This document shows positions 10,231 through 21,000 of a DNA stretch of 64,000 nucleotides, piece after piece. The translations under genes and the position numbers were made by a program. The first letter of the stretch is position 1. Every line of letters starts with the position of its first letter. This DNA comes from Gracilaria gracilis (Eukaryota > Rhodophyta > Florideophyceae > Gracilariales > Gracilariaceae), in contig JARGSG010000013.1 of NCBI GenBank assembly GCA_030374805.1, forward strand, positions 744,001 to 808,000. The letters run 5' to 3'. The notes under the pieces were generated by a model. The model did no database searches, was not told the origin of the DNA, and saw only the letters and a list, made by a program, of their open reading frames with translations.

Positions 10231-11880
10231 ATGGAGACAACGAAAGAAAGCGGCAGCATGATATCATCGGGAAAGGGTATCAACAAAAGTGATGGTCATA
10301 AATCTGAAAGCCGTGGCGATTGCCGTGGCGACTGGGAGCATCAACAAGGTAACACTGATTGGGTCACAGCGGAACAGAATCCTTCCTATATGTATCCCGA
10401 AAGCACAAGTAGTGATCTTGGCGGCAAGAGTAAAGATAAACCTAGCGGAACAGATGACCCGTCCCTTTATGTTGATATCGCCGGTAAAATAGTTCTCCCC
10501 AATGAAGAATGCAAGGTTCAACATGAAGTGCAGGATCCTCTAGACCGTATGAATCCAGAAGAACATCGGACGGCGCAAGAACAGTGGAGCACCCAACATC
10601 GCTTTGCTGAACAACAACTTCCTGCTCTACAACAATACCGAGCTTCGCAAGAAAACTGGGCCCCGCAAGGACCCAGGGTTCGGCAAGAACGCCGTACGAC
10701 GCAAGAATCGGGAATTCCACAAGAAGGTCAGACTCCGAAAGAACACCAAACACCAGAAGCCATCCCCTATCCGGCACATCTCTATCCTCAACATGCCCAG
10801 GAGCATCCTACGACATTGACAGGACACGAATATACAATGGACCCTCTGCCGGTCTCGAAGCAGCCTTTCGCACAACCTTCGTCACCAACGGCAGGTAAGA
10901 TAAAAGCCCAAACTACTCTGTCGGACAATGAGGTCGCAACCAAGATGCCCGCTTGCTTCATGGATGAACCAACTGCAGCAATCAGCGAACCCATAAGAGT
11001 GATCGTTTTGGGGAATCCAGGAGTAGGTAAGTCAACCATCCAAAACACTCTAATGGGAGAAGCAGTCTTCGAGTCTGGTATCTCTTTGGAAGGAGGTCTT
11101 ACGAAGCGCATTGAATCATGTGCAAGAGAAGGTTGGACGTTCGTAGACACGCCTGGTTTGGATGATATATATCATAGAAATACGGCGGCGCAGGAATTGT
11201 CAAAAGCTTTTCGTGGACCTTGTTGGGCTAAAATCGTGTTTGTCACGGCTTTGGAAGCGGGTCGTGTTCGTGCAGCTGATGTGTGTACGCTGGCGACCAT
11301 TGTGACAGCATTGAAGAAAGCAGGAGTGGAAATGCGTGATCGATATGCGCTGATTGTGAACAAATGTGAGCCTTCATTGGCTGAGAAGCTTGATAATGAG
11401 CACTACCGTGAACTTCGTGCCAAGGTGTTGGATCCGTTTCTCCTGGTGGAGAAAACAAGACAAGTAAGAACCATTAGACTTGAAGTGGGTTTGCGTGGAA
11501 AGGGTGGTGTTTTGTTTAGAGAAGAAGAAAACGCTCAGCTACGGCAATTGGTGGATCGCACGCCAAAGATTTATTTTCCTGCAAAGCCGGAGGTGAGGTT
11601 AGACGTTGAAAACTTTGAAAGTGCGACGCAAATGATGGACGAAGAGTTGAATCAACGCCCTAATCAAGCCCAACAAAGTGCAGGAGCTGGTAGATACAAA
11701 GCTTCTGAAACTGGAGGCAGAAAGATAACCCATTCGCAGTCTGGTTTCGGGAGCGAGAGGTTGGGAAGGTGGAAGAGTAAGCTTCGTGGAATTATCTCCG
11801 ATATGCTTGAAACTCCAAGTAGTTCAGCAATGGGAAGACGAAATCAAGGCGACGTTGGATATCCTGAAGTGCTCGAATGA
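10231..11880 (+). CDS. GTPase B with Gln/Glu-rich N-terminus
   Basis: 549 residues from ATG in a good context (GACCATGGA). Residues about 100-190 form a low-complexity Gln/Glu/Pro region built of degenerate units like RTAQEQWSTQHR, RASQENWAPQGP and RTTQESGIPQEG, followed by a linker. The G domain at about 255-400 has G1 GNPGVGKST (261-269), G3 DTPGLDD (306-312) and G4-like NKCE (377-380), the same substitution as in GTPase A. The C-terminus is basic (RLGRWKSKLRGIISDMLE). The last 20 residues read PSSSAMGRRNQ..., whereas another frame gives a more helical LQVVQQWEDEIKATLDILK, so the annotated tail may reflect a small frameshift or unrecognised splice. GTP binding is supported by motifs; partner and role are unknown. 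Confidence 0.8.
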   Translation: METTKESGSMISSGKGINKSDGHKSESRGDCRGDWEHQQGNTDWVTAEQNPSYMYPESTSSDLGGKSKDKPSGTDDPSLYVDIAGKIVLPNEECKVQHEVQDPLDRMNPEEHRTAQEQWSTQHRFAEQQLPALQQYRASQENWAPQGPRVRQERRTTQESGIPQEGQTPKEHQTPEAIPYPAHLYPQHAQEHPTTLTGHEYTMDPLPVSKQPFAQPSSPTAGKIKAQTTLSDNEVATKMPACFMDEPTAAISEPIRVIVLGNPGVGKSTIQNTLMGEAVFESGISLEGGLTKRIESCAREGWTFVDTPGLDDIYHRNTAAQELSKAFRGPCWAKIVFVTALEAGRVRAADVCTLATIVTALKKAGVEMRDRYALIVNKCEPSLAEKLDNEHYRELRAKVLDPFLLVEKTRQVRTIRLEVGLRGKGGVLFREEENAQLRQLVDRTPKIYFPAKPEVRLDVENFESATQMMDEELNQRPNQAQQSAGAGRYKASETGGRKITHSQSGFGSERLGRWKSKLRGIISDMLETPSSSAMGRRNQGDVGYPEVLE

Positions 11881-12302
11881 ATTTGCTGAGTGAAAGATAG
11901 GGACGCGGAGCTTACATGTTTTGGACATAGAATTGGGCATAGAATTGGTTTCATACAAGTAGCAGATCACCATTTACAAAATGTTCAAAGCTTTGTGTAA
12001 ATAGTATCTACGAAGGTATATATACCTTCGTACGACGAGCCAGATTGCACGTTGAAAGTAACGCCACTGTCAGTGGTATTACTGTAATGCTGAAGGTATG
12101 TACGTATAGATCCACCATGAGTATATCCCCACCAACACGCACCACCATTGCGTGTAACTTTCTTGACTGAAGTTGAAGTTGCTTTCTTGTCTGCATCGGT
12201 GTCTGAGTTGAACAAAGCGAGCCCACTCGTCTTGCACTCGAGCCGTCCTGGAAACCAAAATTTCGTCTCCAACTCGTTAGCTGGTTGTGCTCGTGTACGG
12301 TC
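11881..12302. other. Intergenic stretch with a 24-bp palindrome and a possible minus-strand exon
   Basis: Separates genes B and C. 12009-12032 is a perfect palindrome (TACGAAGGTATA and its complement). On the minus strand an open stretch (about 12272-11985) reads GACWWGYTHGGSIRTYLQHY and TFVDTIYTKL before a stop. It looks like the last exon of a small beta-rich protein, but no upstream exon was found. Confidence 0.3.
12009..12032. repeat. Perfect 24-bp palindrome
   Basis: TACGAAGGTATATATACCTTCGTA reads the same on both strands; it recurs at 55868-55891 in copy 2. Possible protein-binding site or hairpin; function unknown. Confidence 0.6.
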
Positions 12303-13815
12303 AATGGCTTACCACCTGCAGAAACGACATGTACACAGTATTCTCTACATCTTCTCGCGTCTTCTTGTCATCTCTCTGCTTCTGCCATGGTCACCAAGGA
12401 ACGTTCTAATTCTATCACTCTTGTTTATATGTGCAATACAACAAACTATGCTCTACTTCACACGAAATCTTTGTATAAACCATGATACTCTTTACTTTCA
12501 CTCCTGTCAACGACGGATTGAGACATCCAATGGCCCTATCGGCAAATGTCTTGCAGTATGGGAAGCATATTTCTCAGAGAAACGTGAACATCTCCATCCA
12601 ATAAACCTTTTGCATTGGACAGAACGTGCCTCCAACATATTGGTGAACTCAGAGTTTTGCAAGCTCTATGAAGCAATACACATGCGTCTTGAATACTTCT
12701 GGTGCCCCGGATATATGACTCTTTTCCTTTGCGACCGTGAAACCTTAAGAGCTTGGTGCAGCCGGGAAACTCTAACACGATTTCTTCAGAATGTATGCCG
12801 GATATGTTGCCACTACCTTCCCACCAGAAGTGCTCGATTTCACGAACAGTTGCTCAACGAGAGTCTCATACCGTCGTTCTTCGTGTGGTTATTTTGGTTA
12901 TGGGGCGGTCGAAGAACAATCTCGTCTCTTCATTCCGAGCTTCGTGAAAGAGCATACCACTTGGATTCATGTTTCACCCATCTAGCTAGACTAAAGCAAA
13001 TGGGAGTAGGGGCCGTGCATGAGCCCATCGTGTTTGGGCAGGACTTCAGCCCATACTTCAAATTGGGTGTTTCGCGATGTATACATGTCGACGAGGTTCA
13101 AGACATGGAAACTCTTGCAGGAGATCTTGTCGAAGACGCTCATGGGCTTCTCAACAGAGATGAAGGGCGCACTGCCACAATCGACTATGGTCATGTATAC
13201 TGCATTTCGTATCGTCATCTCGATGATGCCTCGAAAGAGTTTGAGGGTCTGTGTATGGCGCTGCACGCCGCAGCAGAAATCACTTTGGCACGCGGAGGAC
13301 GCATGTTCTGGGTGTGGATGGATAAACTTTTGAGGCATCACACTCGGAGCTCATGTTGTTGGGCGTTTTACGGCTTGCTCCCCTATGCCTACTTTCCCGT
13401 CATTGCCGTACGTAGCATGGACGAGGATGAGGGCGAAAGGATGTGGCTACTGGCCGAAGAACGACTGGGCTACGGTAACATGGGCATTTTCTGGATTGAT
13501 ACACAGGCTGCATCTCTGAGATACATCGCAGGGGTCAGCAGAGGGCCAGAGAATGCGATAAGAATCTACCTGAGATATATCAGAACAGGTGAGGCTGCGG
13601 AAGAGAAAACATTTCACGCGATTGACAAGGAGCGATTTGAAAGATTGGCTAATACTCATGGAATCGCGGATGAGGAGGATATTTTGGTCAGCCTGAAGGG
13701 GTCGAAGCAAGAGAGCAGTGTGATGAATGAGGTCTCTGAAATTTGGTGGCATAGTATTGTGGCTGTGGAGTCGTATGCCAGTCTGCGTAACAGGGAAGTA
13801 AGGGGCGTTCTATAA
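12303..13815 (+). pseudogene. Gene C, copy 1, truncated at the inverted repeat
   Basis: An open frame runs from before 12303 (first in-frame ATG) to a stop at 13813-13815. The last natural residues are LRNREV; the next codons (R, G, V, L, stop) are supplied by the inverted repeat starting at 13801. Copy 2 keeps about 145 more residues. The middle reads YGHVYCISYRHLDD, GRMFWVWMDKLLR and ERMWLLAEERL, weakly recalling the three boxes of fungal HET domains (SYxWG, WiDxLCI, RxWtLQE); this is a suggestion only. The N-terminal 100 residues contain hydrophobic stretches and the true start is uncertain. Confidence 0.6.
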
Positions 13816-13821
13816 GTTTAC
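13801..13821 (+). repeat. Left terminal inverted repeat of the 31-kb composite element
   Basis: AGGGGCGTTCTATAAGTTTA plus C; its exact reverse complement is at 45245-45265. It marks where copy 1 homology to gene C ends. Confidence 0.85.
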
Positions 13822-14018
13822 TCAATCAAGAAATGAACATTGGCAACAACCAATAAACCAATTGAGAAAGAACACGTAAAATACGTATCGTTTCCCAGTT
13901 TCTCTCCGTCTGGAGCTTCCGGTGTTTCCCAGACAAACACGCCCACGGAAAAACCCGATGCATGATCTCCTCAACAGCAACCAACAAACCATCCCACTTC
14001 AAGTTTAGCCATTTTGCC

Positions 14019-15106
14019 ATGGCAAACACTAACAAATCATCACCTTCGCACAATGAACAGCCAATACTAGACAATACCGAAGCTACTCAAAAAACTCTCA
14101 ACATACCAGAACCATCCCAAGCTTGTCTTCATACAATGTCAAAGTATTGCGAAACATTTTCGAGGCTACCCGCATTCTTCGTGAAGCCAACTTTGACAAC
14201 ATTTACTGCAAGCTCGCTCTCAAAGCCCTGCACATTCTTGGAGCTCAAAACGCAAAACGGACAACCAAAACAACCATACTAGCTGCAAAAATAGTGCAAC
14301 GACAATGCAGTCTTTAGGCTGTTTGTGACACAATTGATGCCACCTCTGACTTTAGTACACCAATATATGCGCAATTGAACAGTTTGCAGGCGACCACCGT
14401 GCGAATAACAAAACGCGATGGCACTGAAGATACCGTTAGGTGGGTCAAAGAAGATATGCTAGTGTTTAGCGACGGAGAGGTAGTTGTTGGAGAGCCAATT
14501 AATCTTGAACCCAATACGACTGCATTCCTTGAAGGACGGAGACCAGCATTTGAAGCCAGTGAGTATTGTAGATTGCTCCATGTTCTCGGTGATGCCCGCA
14601 TGATAGCGACACGTCACAAACTGATGCACTACTTGTCCAGAGAAGAACTCGACGCCCGAACCGAAGATCCATGGACCCTATCGATCGCATCGCTTTTCAA
14701 CGATGCATAATTTAAACCGAAACCTGTCCGTAGCGTATCTGGTCGTGTCATTTATAGTGATATTGAGTCAGTAGTGCCCTATAAGCGTCCGCATTTACGG
14801 GATGCATGGTTTCTGAAACGGAAGTACGGAGAGTTTAAAAGCCAGAATGGAAATTCTATGAGTCGATTTGAAGCTTCAGGACAGGGCGATCCGGATGAAT
14901 TTGCTAGGTTTGCGGACGATAAGACGTACTTATTGTATGGAAACTGTTATTTGAAACAGCATCCATTGCTGGCTGCGTTGGCTACACGAGCATTGAAGTC
15001 GGATGCGCAAAGGGAAGAAGGGGTTGGAGCAGGGGTTCATCCGGAAAAGACGTACTCGAGTACAATGCAACAGTCGCCCTCTAAACGGCAGAAGGTGGCT
15101 AGTAGT
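14019..15106 (+). pseudogene. ORF X, 5' part (unknown protein, split by Gypsy-1)
   Basis: ATG at 14019 in a good context (GCCATGG) opens MANTNKSSPSH. A frameshift near 14115 leads into a frame that runs to 15106 with two in-frame stops: TAG 14315-14317 and TAA 14708-14710 (each one C-to-T change from CAG or CAA). Readable parts are RNIFEATRILREANFDNIY, TVRITKRDGTEDTVRWVKED, EASEYCRLLHVLGDAR and a basic SPSKRQKVASS that could be a nuclear signal. Removing Gypsy-1 and one GTAGT restores the frame into 26633-26908. I do not recognise the family. Its place just inside the left TIR suggests the accessory protein of the DNA transposon, as PIF/Harbinger elements often encode a second protein. Confidence 0.5.
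15102..15106. repeat. Target-site duplication of Gypsy-1, left (GTAGT)
   Basis: GTAGT immediately before the LTR; repeated at 26628-26632. Confidence 0.9.
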
Positions 15107-15955
15107 TGTGGGGCAAAGCCGGGAACGGAAGGAAAGAACACAAACCGCGCCAGCGGCTACGCACCCAAGGTGTTCAGCCTTGCTCCCTATTGGGGCAGAG
15201 CAGTGGCAGAACCCTCCGATGAGGTCGAAACGTGCCGGGCGTAACTCCGGACAGCCTCTTCCTGACTTACAGACGGAGGTTGGGGTGGCAATCGGGGTGC
15301 CAACAGGATGGATTCTACTAGGTGTGGCGTATCCCGTAGCAAAAGGGGCGAGATAGAAGGTAGCAAAATAAGCCGCACTGCGGAGCACAGACTCGTGAGA
15401 GCCGGGAACAATCCCGAGACAAAAAGGGGCAAACCTGTAGAACAGGGCGAAGTGTAACGAAGCCGTAAGACGGGAAAACAGAAAGAGTGTATGAAAGAAT
15501 GATAAATAAGAGGCCGTAACGACGGATCGGTGCTTCTCGGTGACGGAGGTGGATAACTTGTCCGGATAAGCGGCGGTATTTCCCGGGAATGGGGCAAAAG
15601 ACCGTGCGCAAGCGGAACTCAAGCTAGAGCCAAGGCCTCGTTGAGGTTTACTTCCGGAACAGTGGCGGCAAGTGCCGCCACTTATATACGGCTGACAAAT
15701 ATCACTAAAATATCTAAGTACCCGGCTCGCCGGCCAACACTACCCACGTGTACCTCCGTGGCACACTTGCAACGGCGCATCCGGTAATCGGGCGCGGGCA
15801 CACACGTGTCGCGCCAATCCTACCCTTCATAGGCGGATCCCTAATCCGGGCCAAATAGGCAAGTAGACTTCATAATAGTAGGAAGTTCAGCCGAAAACAA
15901 CAACGGATATATGAGTGGCATCCCCTCAGTCTCTGCCAAGAGCAATTGCTCTACA
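15107..15955 (-). repeat. Gypsy-1 3' LTR (849 bp, TG...CA)
   Basis: Begins TGTGGGGC and ends CTCTACA. It contains a 22-bp hairpin (15661-15682) followed by TATATA, and near its inner end the ATG (15911) of the antisense ORF. Confidence 0.95.
15661..15690 (+). promoter_or_regulatory. Hairpin and TATA-like box in the LTR, candidate antisense promoter
   Basis: AGTGGCGGCA-AG-TGCCGCCACT forms a perfect 10-bp stem; TTATATA follows at once. It lies about 220 bases ahead of the antisense ATG at 15911. The same arrangement is in the other LTR near 26332. Promoter function is inferred. Confidence 0.35.
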
Positions 15956-17806
15956 TCTCCCCCTTCTCAGGCTGAAGCTTCCGACTCGTTTGGCTGCTCA
16001 CCTCCCATCATGGGCCTATATAATCCGGACTCCAGCGGTGAGCCTACCGACCACTCGGACTCCAACAACTTGGCACTCGTACCATACTTGGCACCTTCGA
16101 CTCTCATCGACACAGTGATGCCTATCAATAACAACAACACCTCCGGTAATCCCGGCGCTCTCCCAGGTGGGACTGCGCGAATGACCGCTGCCGGACCACG
16201 GTTCCGGTCGGTACCCTTGCCTCAATCGTCGGGGGCTTCCGCTTCCGGCGCGGCGTCCGTTGCGACAGCAGCGACTCCGTATCCAGCTCCCGTGTGGGAT
16301 TGGTTCCATGCTAGCGTGCCGACAAATACGGGAGGATGGCCCAGTCTTGGGAGTCTCCGCATACGAGATCCTCACCGCCATAGCGGCCTGTTTGCACAAG
16401 CCCCGTGGTTCAATGCCGAAGCCGTTCGGAATGAAGCGTTGATCAACTCCTACTCCATTGACGGTAACCTCCCCGGAGGGCTTCCCGCTAGCGTCGTCCG
16501 CTCATGGGACTGGCTCGCCCATATCACGGTCCATCCAAATTGTCTCTGGTATACGAGAAGCGAGAGCCTGGCGTTCGCTCGCCGGGAGATTGTCCGCATT
16601 GGGTATGCGCGACATTTCTTGGCGCCGAACAAGCATCCGGTTCCGTCCCATTACGGGTTTGACGTGGCCTACTACCGTACGTTCGGCGAGGTTGAGTACG
16701 GAGATCGACTGGCTGTTGCCTTCGACGAGATTGACCGCTATGCGGATGTCGTCCAGCCCCACCAGGATCTCATCCTGTGGGCTCGTCCGATTCTTCGGGC
16801 CGAGTTCCGATACCTCCGCAAGTCGTCGCGGCGCGAGTTCTTCGAAGGCCTCCGTCACGAGAGGAAGTGGCGATCCCGCTTCGGGGTTCTGGTGCCGTAC
16901 CAATGCTCGGAGGTTGAGCAAATCGCGGCGCGTTCTCGTCAACGGCGATACGTTCCGCTGCCATCGTTCTGGCCTGCGGTCGAGGTCCCTCGAGGGTGCC
17001 ATGTGGAGCTCCCCCCATGCCTGACATACGTCGGGTCGTACTACATGAAGAATCCGCCGCGCGGCCTTTGGAGCATCCTTGCCACCGAATGGACTGTCCG
17101 TGTCGCGGGGTTCCTTCTCTGGGAGGCGTATGATCATTACCGGCTTTGGTTTGTGCCGGAGATGATTCGCCGATTCATTCGGAATTTAAACCTCACCGAT
17201 GTGCTCGGATCCGTCCGCAACGCGCGGGAAGTGGTGTCCTTGGTGGAGGTCATCGACGGTGTCGAGTGGGACTCCGTGCCTGCTAGTCAGGTCTCCGAGG
17301 GTATCCGTCGGGTTACAGACCGGTCTCCCGGACGCGACGTCAACGCTGGCGACTTTGTATACTTCGACCCATGGGAATGGGAGATAGTCACAGCCGCCGA
17401 GGCGCGGGAGCGGCGTCAGATCGAGCGGAGCATCCCAGAGGGCCATCCTCGTGGGTTCGTCTTCGTCGACGACGAGGAGGACGAGAGCCTTGATGAGGCA
17501 GGGAGCCCTATGGACCAGGAAGCGGACCAGCAGATCGACGTGATCGACGTAACCGGAGATGACGGCGGATCCGCTGATGCGGTAGTGCAGGGTACGCCCA
17601 ACTCGGTTGGCGCCTGGCAGGCCTCCGCTCCTGCGGGCGGGGCCGGTTCGAGTACTGACCCCCAGGCGATCGTCATCCGCAGTTTCCTTCGCGGCATGGG
17701 TGTGCCCGTGTCTGACACGGTGACAGACTTGGCGCAGCTGCAGGGCCTTGCGGCTCAGTGGTTCGCCCAAGGTCGTGGGTCCGGTTCCGGACCGTCCGGC
17801 GTGTGA
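15911..17806 (+). CDS. Antisense ORF of Gypsy-1, 631 aa, unknown family
   Basis: Intact ORF opposite in sense to gag-pol, starting inside the 3' LTR at ATG 15911 and running toward pol; it stays open across the polypurine tract. Residues 1-130 are Ser/Gly/Ala-rich and disordered. Residues about 135-440 are a folded-looking region rich in Trp and Arg (WDWFHASVP, WLAHITVHPNCLWYTRSES, RREFFEGLRHERKWRSR, RGLWSILATEWTVRVAGF). An acidic stretch follows with IDVIDVTGDD, which resembles a SUMO-interaction motif, and a Gly/Ser tail. No cysteine clusters, protease or polymerase motifs seen. Codon use is GC-rich and gene-like, and there is no stop, although pol of the same copy is broken. A regulatory or anti-silencing role is speculation. 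Confidence 0.75.
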   Translation: MSGIPSVSAKSNCSTSPPSQAEASDSFGCSPPIMGLYNPDSSGEPTDHSDSNNLALVPYLAPSTLIDTVMPINNNNTSGNPGALPGGTARMTAAGPRFRSVPLPQSSGASASGAASVATAATPYPAPVWDWFHASVPTNTGGWPSLGSLRIRDPHRHSGLFAQAPWFNAEAVRNEALINSYSIDGNLPGGLPASVVRSWDWLAHITVHPNCLWYTRSESLAFARREIVRIGYARHFLAPNKHPVPSHYGFDVAYYRTFGEVEYGDRLAVAFDEIDRYADVVQPHQDLILWARPILRAEFRYLRKSSRREFFEGLRHERKWRSRFGVLVPYQCSEVEQIAARSRQRRYVPLPSFWPAVEVPRGCHVELPPCLTYVGSYYMKNPPRGLWSILATEWTVRVAGFLLWEAYDHYRLWFVPEMIRRFIRNLNLTDVLGSVRNAREVVSLVEVIDGVEWDSVPASQVSEGIRRVTDRSPGRDVNAGDFVYFDPWEWEIVTAAEARERRQIERSIPEGHPRGFVFVDDEEDESLDEAGSPMDQEADQQIDVIDVTGDDGGSADAVVQGTPNSVGAWQASAPAGGAGSSTDPQAIVIRSFLRGMGVPVSDTVTDLAQLQGLAAQWFAQGRGSGSGPSGV

Positions 17807-18094
17807 TCGAACTCCGTATATACCAATATCTCTTGGCCCTATCATTAAATGTTTCCGGTTGCTACCGGCTTTTAGCAAATTCTCTTCATCCCTCCCCCTC
17901 CTCAGGGGGCAGCACCCCGCGAGGGGCGCCTGTTCCTTATCTAAGGGAGGTATTCCGCTTGAAGCGGCAAATTCCTGTTCTTCGACTTCCTCTTCTTAGG
18001 CTTCTTCTTCGTCTTCTTCTTCTATTCCACTGTATAGTGGCTTGTCCGCAGAAGCGGCAAATGTTCCGCGTGAGCGGCGTAGCTAGTGTGGGCG

Positions 18095-21000
18095 CTAACC
18101 CACTTGGGCTTTGTCGAGCGAGTTCGGTGGCGGCGTGCCGGTCCTCCGGTGGTATTGAAGTACCTTCGAGCGAGGCAGGTGCTCGATAGGTTCCTGTGTG
18201 TCCTCCGAAGGGGGGTAGCCGTACCAACGGACTTGGTATACCAGCTCTCCAGTAGAGTCTTGGCCGTGCCTCACTATACGGTCCACTACGAACTCGCGTT
18301 CGTAGACACTCCGCTCTGGCGGCTTGACCAGTGAGTCCTCATCCCTGGCGGTCGAACAATCTTCCGTTGAGTGGCGGATTGCTCCTCCACTGTCGTGGCT
18401 TTGGCGGGCGATTGCCTTCGACTTCCGTCTCATCGGCAATGCATCCTGTATCCCAGGTCTCGGTTGCGCTCCCCAAGGAGGTTCTCGGAGAGTTACACTC
18501 TCTGGGGCGGGGTCTGAAGCCACTTGTTTGTGGAGCTGTTGCGGGGGCTCATCTGGGCGGACTGTGAGCTTCCGGTGTTCCGGCGAGATCGTCCCGATCG
18601 ACGGGCGGCAATCCTCCGTACGGGGGTCTAGCGAGCGGTGCTCCGTCACGTGCGTTGCTGACGGTTCGCCGCCCACAGCGGTGCGTGTGGCTCCAACCGT
18701 CGTGGTGCCGTGGTGAGCCGTCTCAGTTACGGAACTACCGTTTTTTGACGGCTCGTCACTCTCCGTGGCAGGCGTGTGCCCACTGCGTGCACTGCCATGT
18801 GCATAGTCATCCTTCAAGAAAGGCGGTTTACCCACGGTGCGTGGCGCGTGTCGCGCCGTGCGCGCGTCCAACTTACTTGGCTTCTGTCCACCTAGAGTGG
18901 TGTCCAACTGTACTGGTATGGCCGCGTGCTCTGCCGTTCCGGCGCCGTTATCGAATAAGTCGATTGCCCTTCGCAAGCTTGGGTCTGCTGTCACGGCACG
19001 GTCTTTCACAACCAATGTCTTTTCCGAGTGGTCGGTCTTCTCCGCTGACGGGGCAACATTCGCCTCGTCTTCATTCCGCAGTGGCGGTGCGTCTCCGTGC
19101 GTGTTCCCGGACTTTGGGCTTTGAATAGCGCCGCTGCTGTTGCAGGCCTGCGCGTCCTCCGTCAGTGACGGTATTGCGCCAGCGATACCTTCCACGTTGT
19201 GGCCCGGTGTCTCCGGATGCGCATCCTGTCTGGGCGTAACATTTCTACGTGGGCAGTCCGCTTGCAGCGGCGAAGACGAAGGCGGTAACTCTTCATTCCC
19301 TGGCATTGGGCCTTCAGCGGGGCACTTACCGTCACACGTCCATTCGCTTCCCGTCCGCGACGGCAAGGCTTCACTCACTCCGTCCCCGGCAGTGCCTTGC
19401 GCGGGTGTACTATCCGTTTGCGACGGCGTAGACTGCGGAGCAGCAGTGTAACCAAAATGAGCGTCTCCCTCCCCCTCCTCAGCGGGAGCAGTGGGGCCCG
19501 GAGCGATAATCCCAGTAGTGGGCGCGACGCGTGTGTGCACATCCGCATCTTGCCCAACTTTGGGGGTATGTTCGGCTTCCATAGGAAAGTCGGCCAAGCC
19601 GCGCGTTGCGTGCGGTAGAATTGACAGGCCGGGTGGGCTAGTATCCGATGTTGTCGGTCCTTGATGACCTTTGTGTACGGAAGGTTCTGGCGATGGTGCC
19701 GGCGTAACGCGATCACGAGAGAAGCGTTCGTGTTCTCCCTTGATGTTAAGGACAACCGTAGTATCGGTGACAGAGATGACCCTGTAAGGGCCGTCCGCGA
19801 TCGGAGAAAGCTTGTGCCGTTTTTCTTTTTCCGGATTGTAGTATTCTTTCCGGAGAAAGACATAGCCACCTTCCTTGATCGGTGGGGCCTTCTTTCGCAG
19901 ACGTGCGTCGAAATTCCGCTTGCAGGCGGCTTGCGCCTTAGCGATTTGTGCCCAACTACGGGAGTAATTTGTTTCAGCCAGCGCTTCCAGGCGTCCCTCT
20001 ATAGGCGGTGTGAAGGGAATTTATCCAGCGTAGTTGGGGCTCGACAGCCACCGATGGTGGAATACGTGATAAGACCAGTTCGAACGGAGTGATCTGGGTA
20101 GTGCGATGTACCTGCGTGTTGTAGGCATAGGTCACCGCATCGGTGTAGAGATCCCATTCCGACGGGTGGTCGGCGACAAAGGTTCGCAGCGCATTTAGCA
20201 TGGTGCGATTGAAGCGCTCTACCTGGCCGTTACTTTGCGGATGGTAGGTCGTAGTAAACGAGTTCTTAATGTCCAGTATTCGACACACGTCCTGGAAGAA
20301 CTTCGCAGAGAATTGCGACCCATTATCTGATAGTAAATCAATCGGCGATCCGTAGACAAACACCCAGTGGATTACGAACGCTTGCGCGACCGCACTGGCG
20401 GTGATCTTCGTCAGCGGAACTGTCCGCACGAGCTTCGAAAAGCAGTCGGTTATGACGAGTAGAAACCGATTACCTCGGCGAGTCCGAATAAACTCACCGA
20501 GTATGTCAATCGCCACGAACTAAAGTGGGGCCCTTGCGGGGAAGAGTACCAACTGTTTGGAGTATTTCCGCAGTTTGACGCGGTTCTTTGCACAACCAGA
20601 GCATCCACGAGCAGTGGCGTACGCATCGAATGCCATAGCTGGCCAATAGAAGTCCTTCCTGAGGGTGTAGTACAACTTTCTCCCACCAGGGTGGGCCGAC
20701 AACTTCGCGTAATGCGACAAATGCAAGACTCGAGATTGAAGCGAGTGAGGTACCACAATCTGTGGTCGGTCAGTAACCGTTCGAACCAAGAATCCTTGGT
20801 CGTTCATGACAAAAGACAGTTGAGCTCCACCGTTCAGACGGGTGCGCACCCTACTGCAGAACGGGTCCGTATATTGTTTCCGGATCAGTTCTTCCGGTGT
20901 TATCGGCACGAATGATCCCGGTACTGGCTTCGTATCTGAAACGGCTAAGACAGCGTCATAGACGTCCCATCCCTCCAAATCTTCGTCTTCGTCGTCCTCC

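Larger units (their letters stand above)
8722..13800. repeat. Segmental duplication, copy 1 (GTPase A - GTPase B - gene C)
   Basis: About 5.08 kb nearly identical to 45266-48351 plus 55673-57663. Differences are few single bases and small indels (for example GLTSALD/GFSALD, LMGEA/LVGEA, DEED/DDEEED-type indel). The right end stops at the inverted repeat beginning at 13801. The left side continues into the intact 3' end of gene A. Confidence 0.95.

Noticed and set aside
14930-15622. A 230-codon frame on the minus strand in the Gypsy-1 LTR, with a 177-codon version in the other LTR
   Set aside because: Open in both LTRs only because they are copies; the part outside the LTR differs and no motif is visible.
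18324-18716. Several plus-strand ORFs across 18.3-19.1 kb
   Set aside because: They are complementary to the Pro/Ser-rich linker of Gypsy-1 pol; no independent support.
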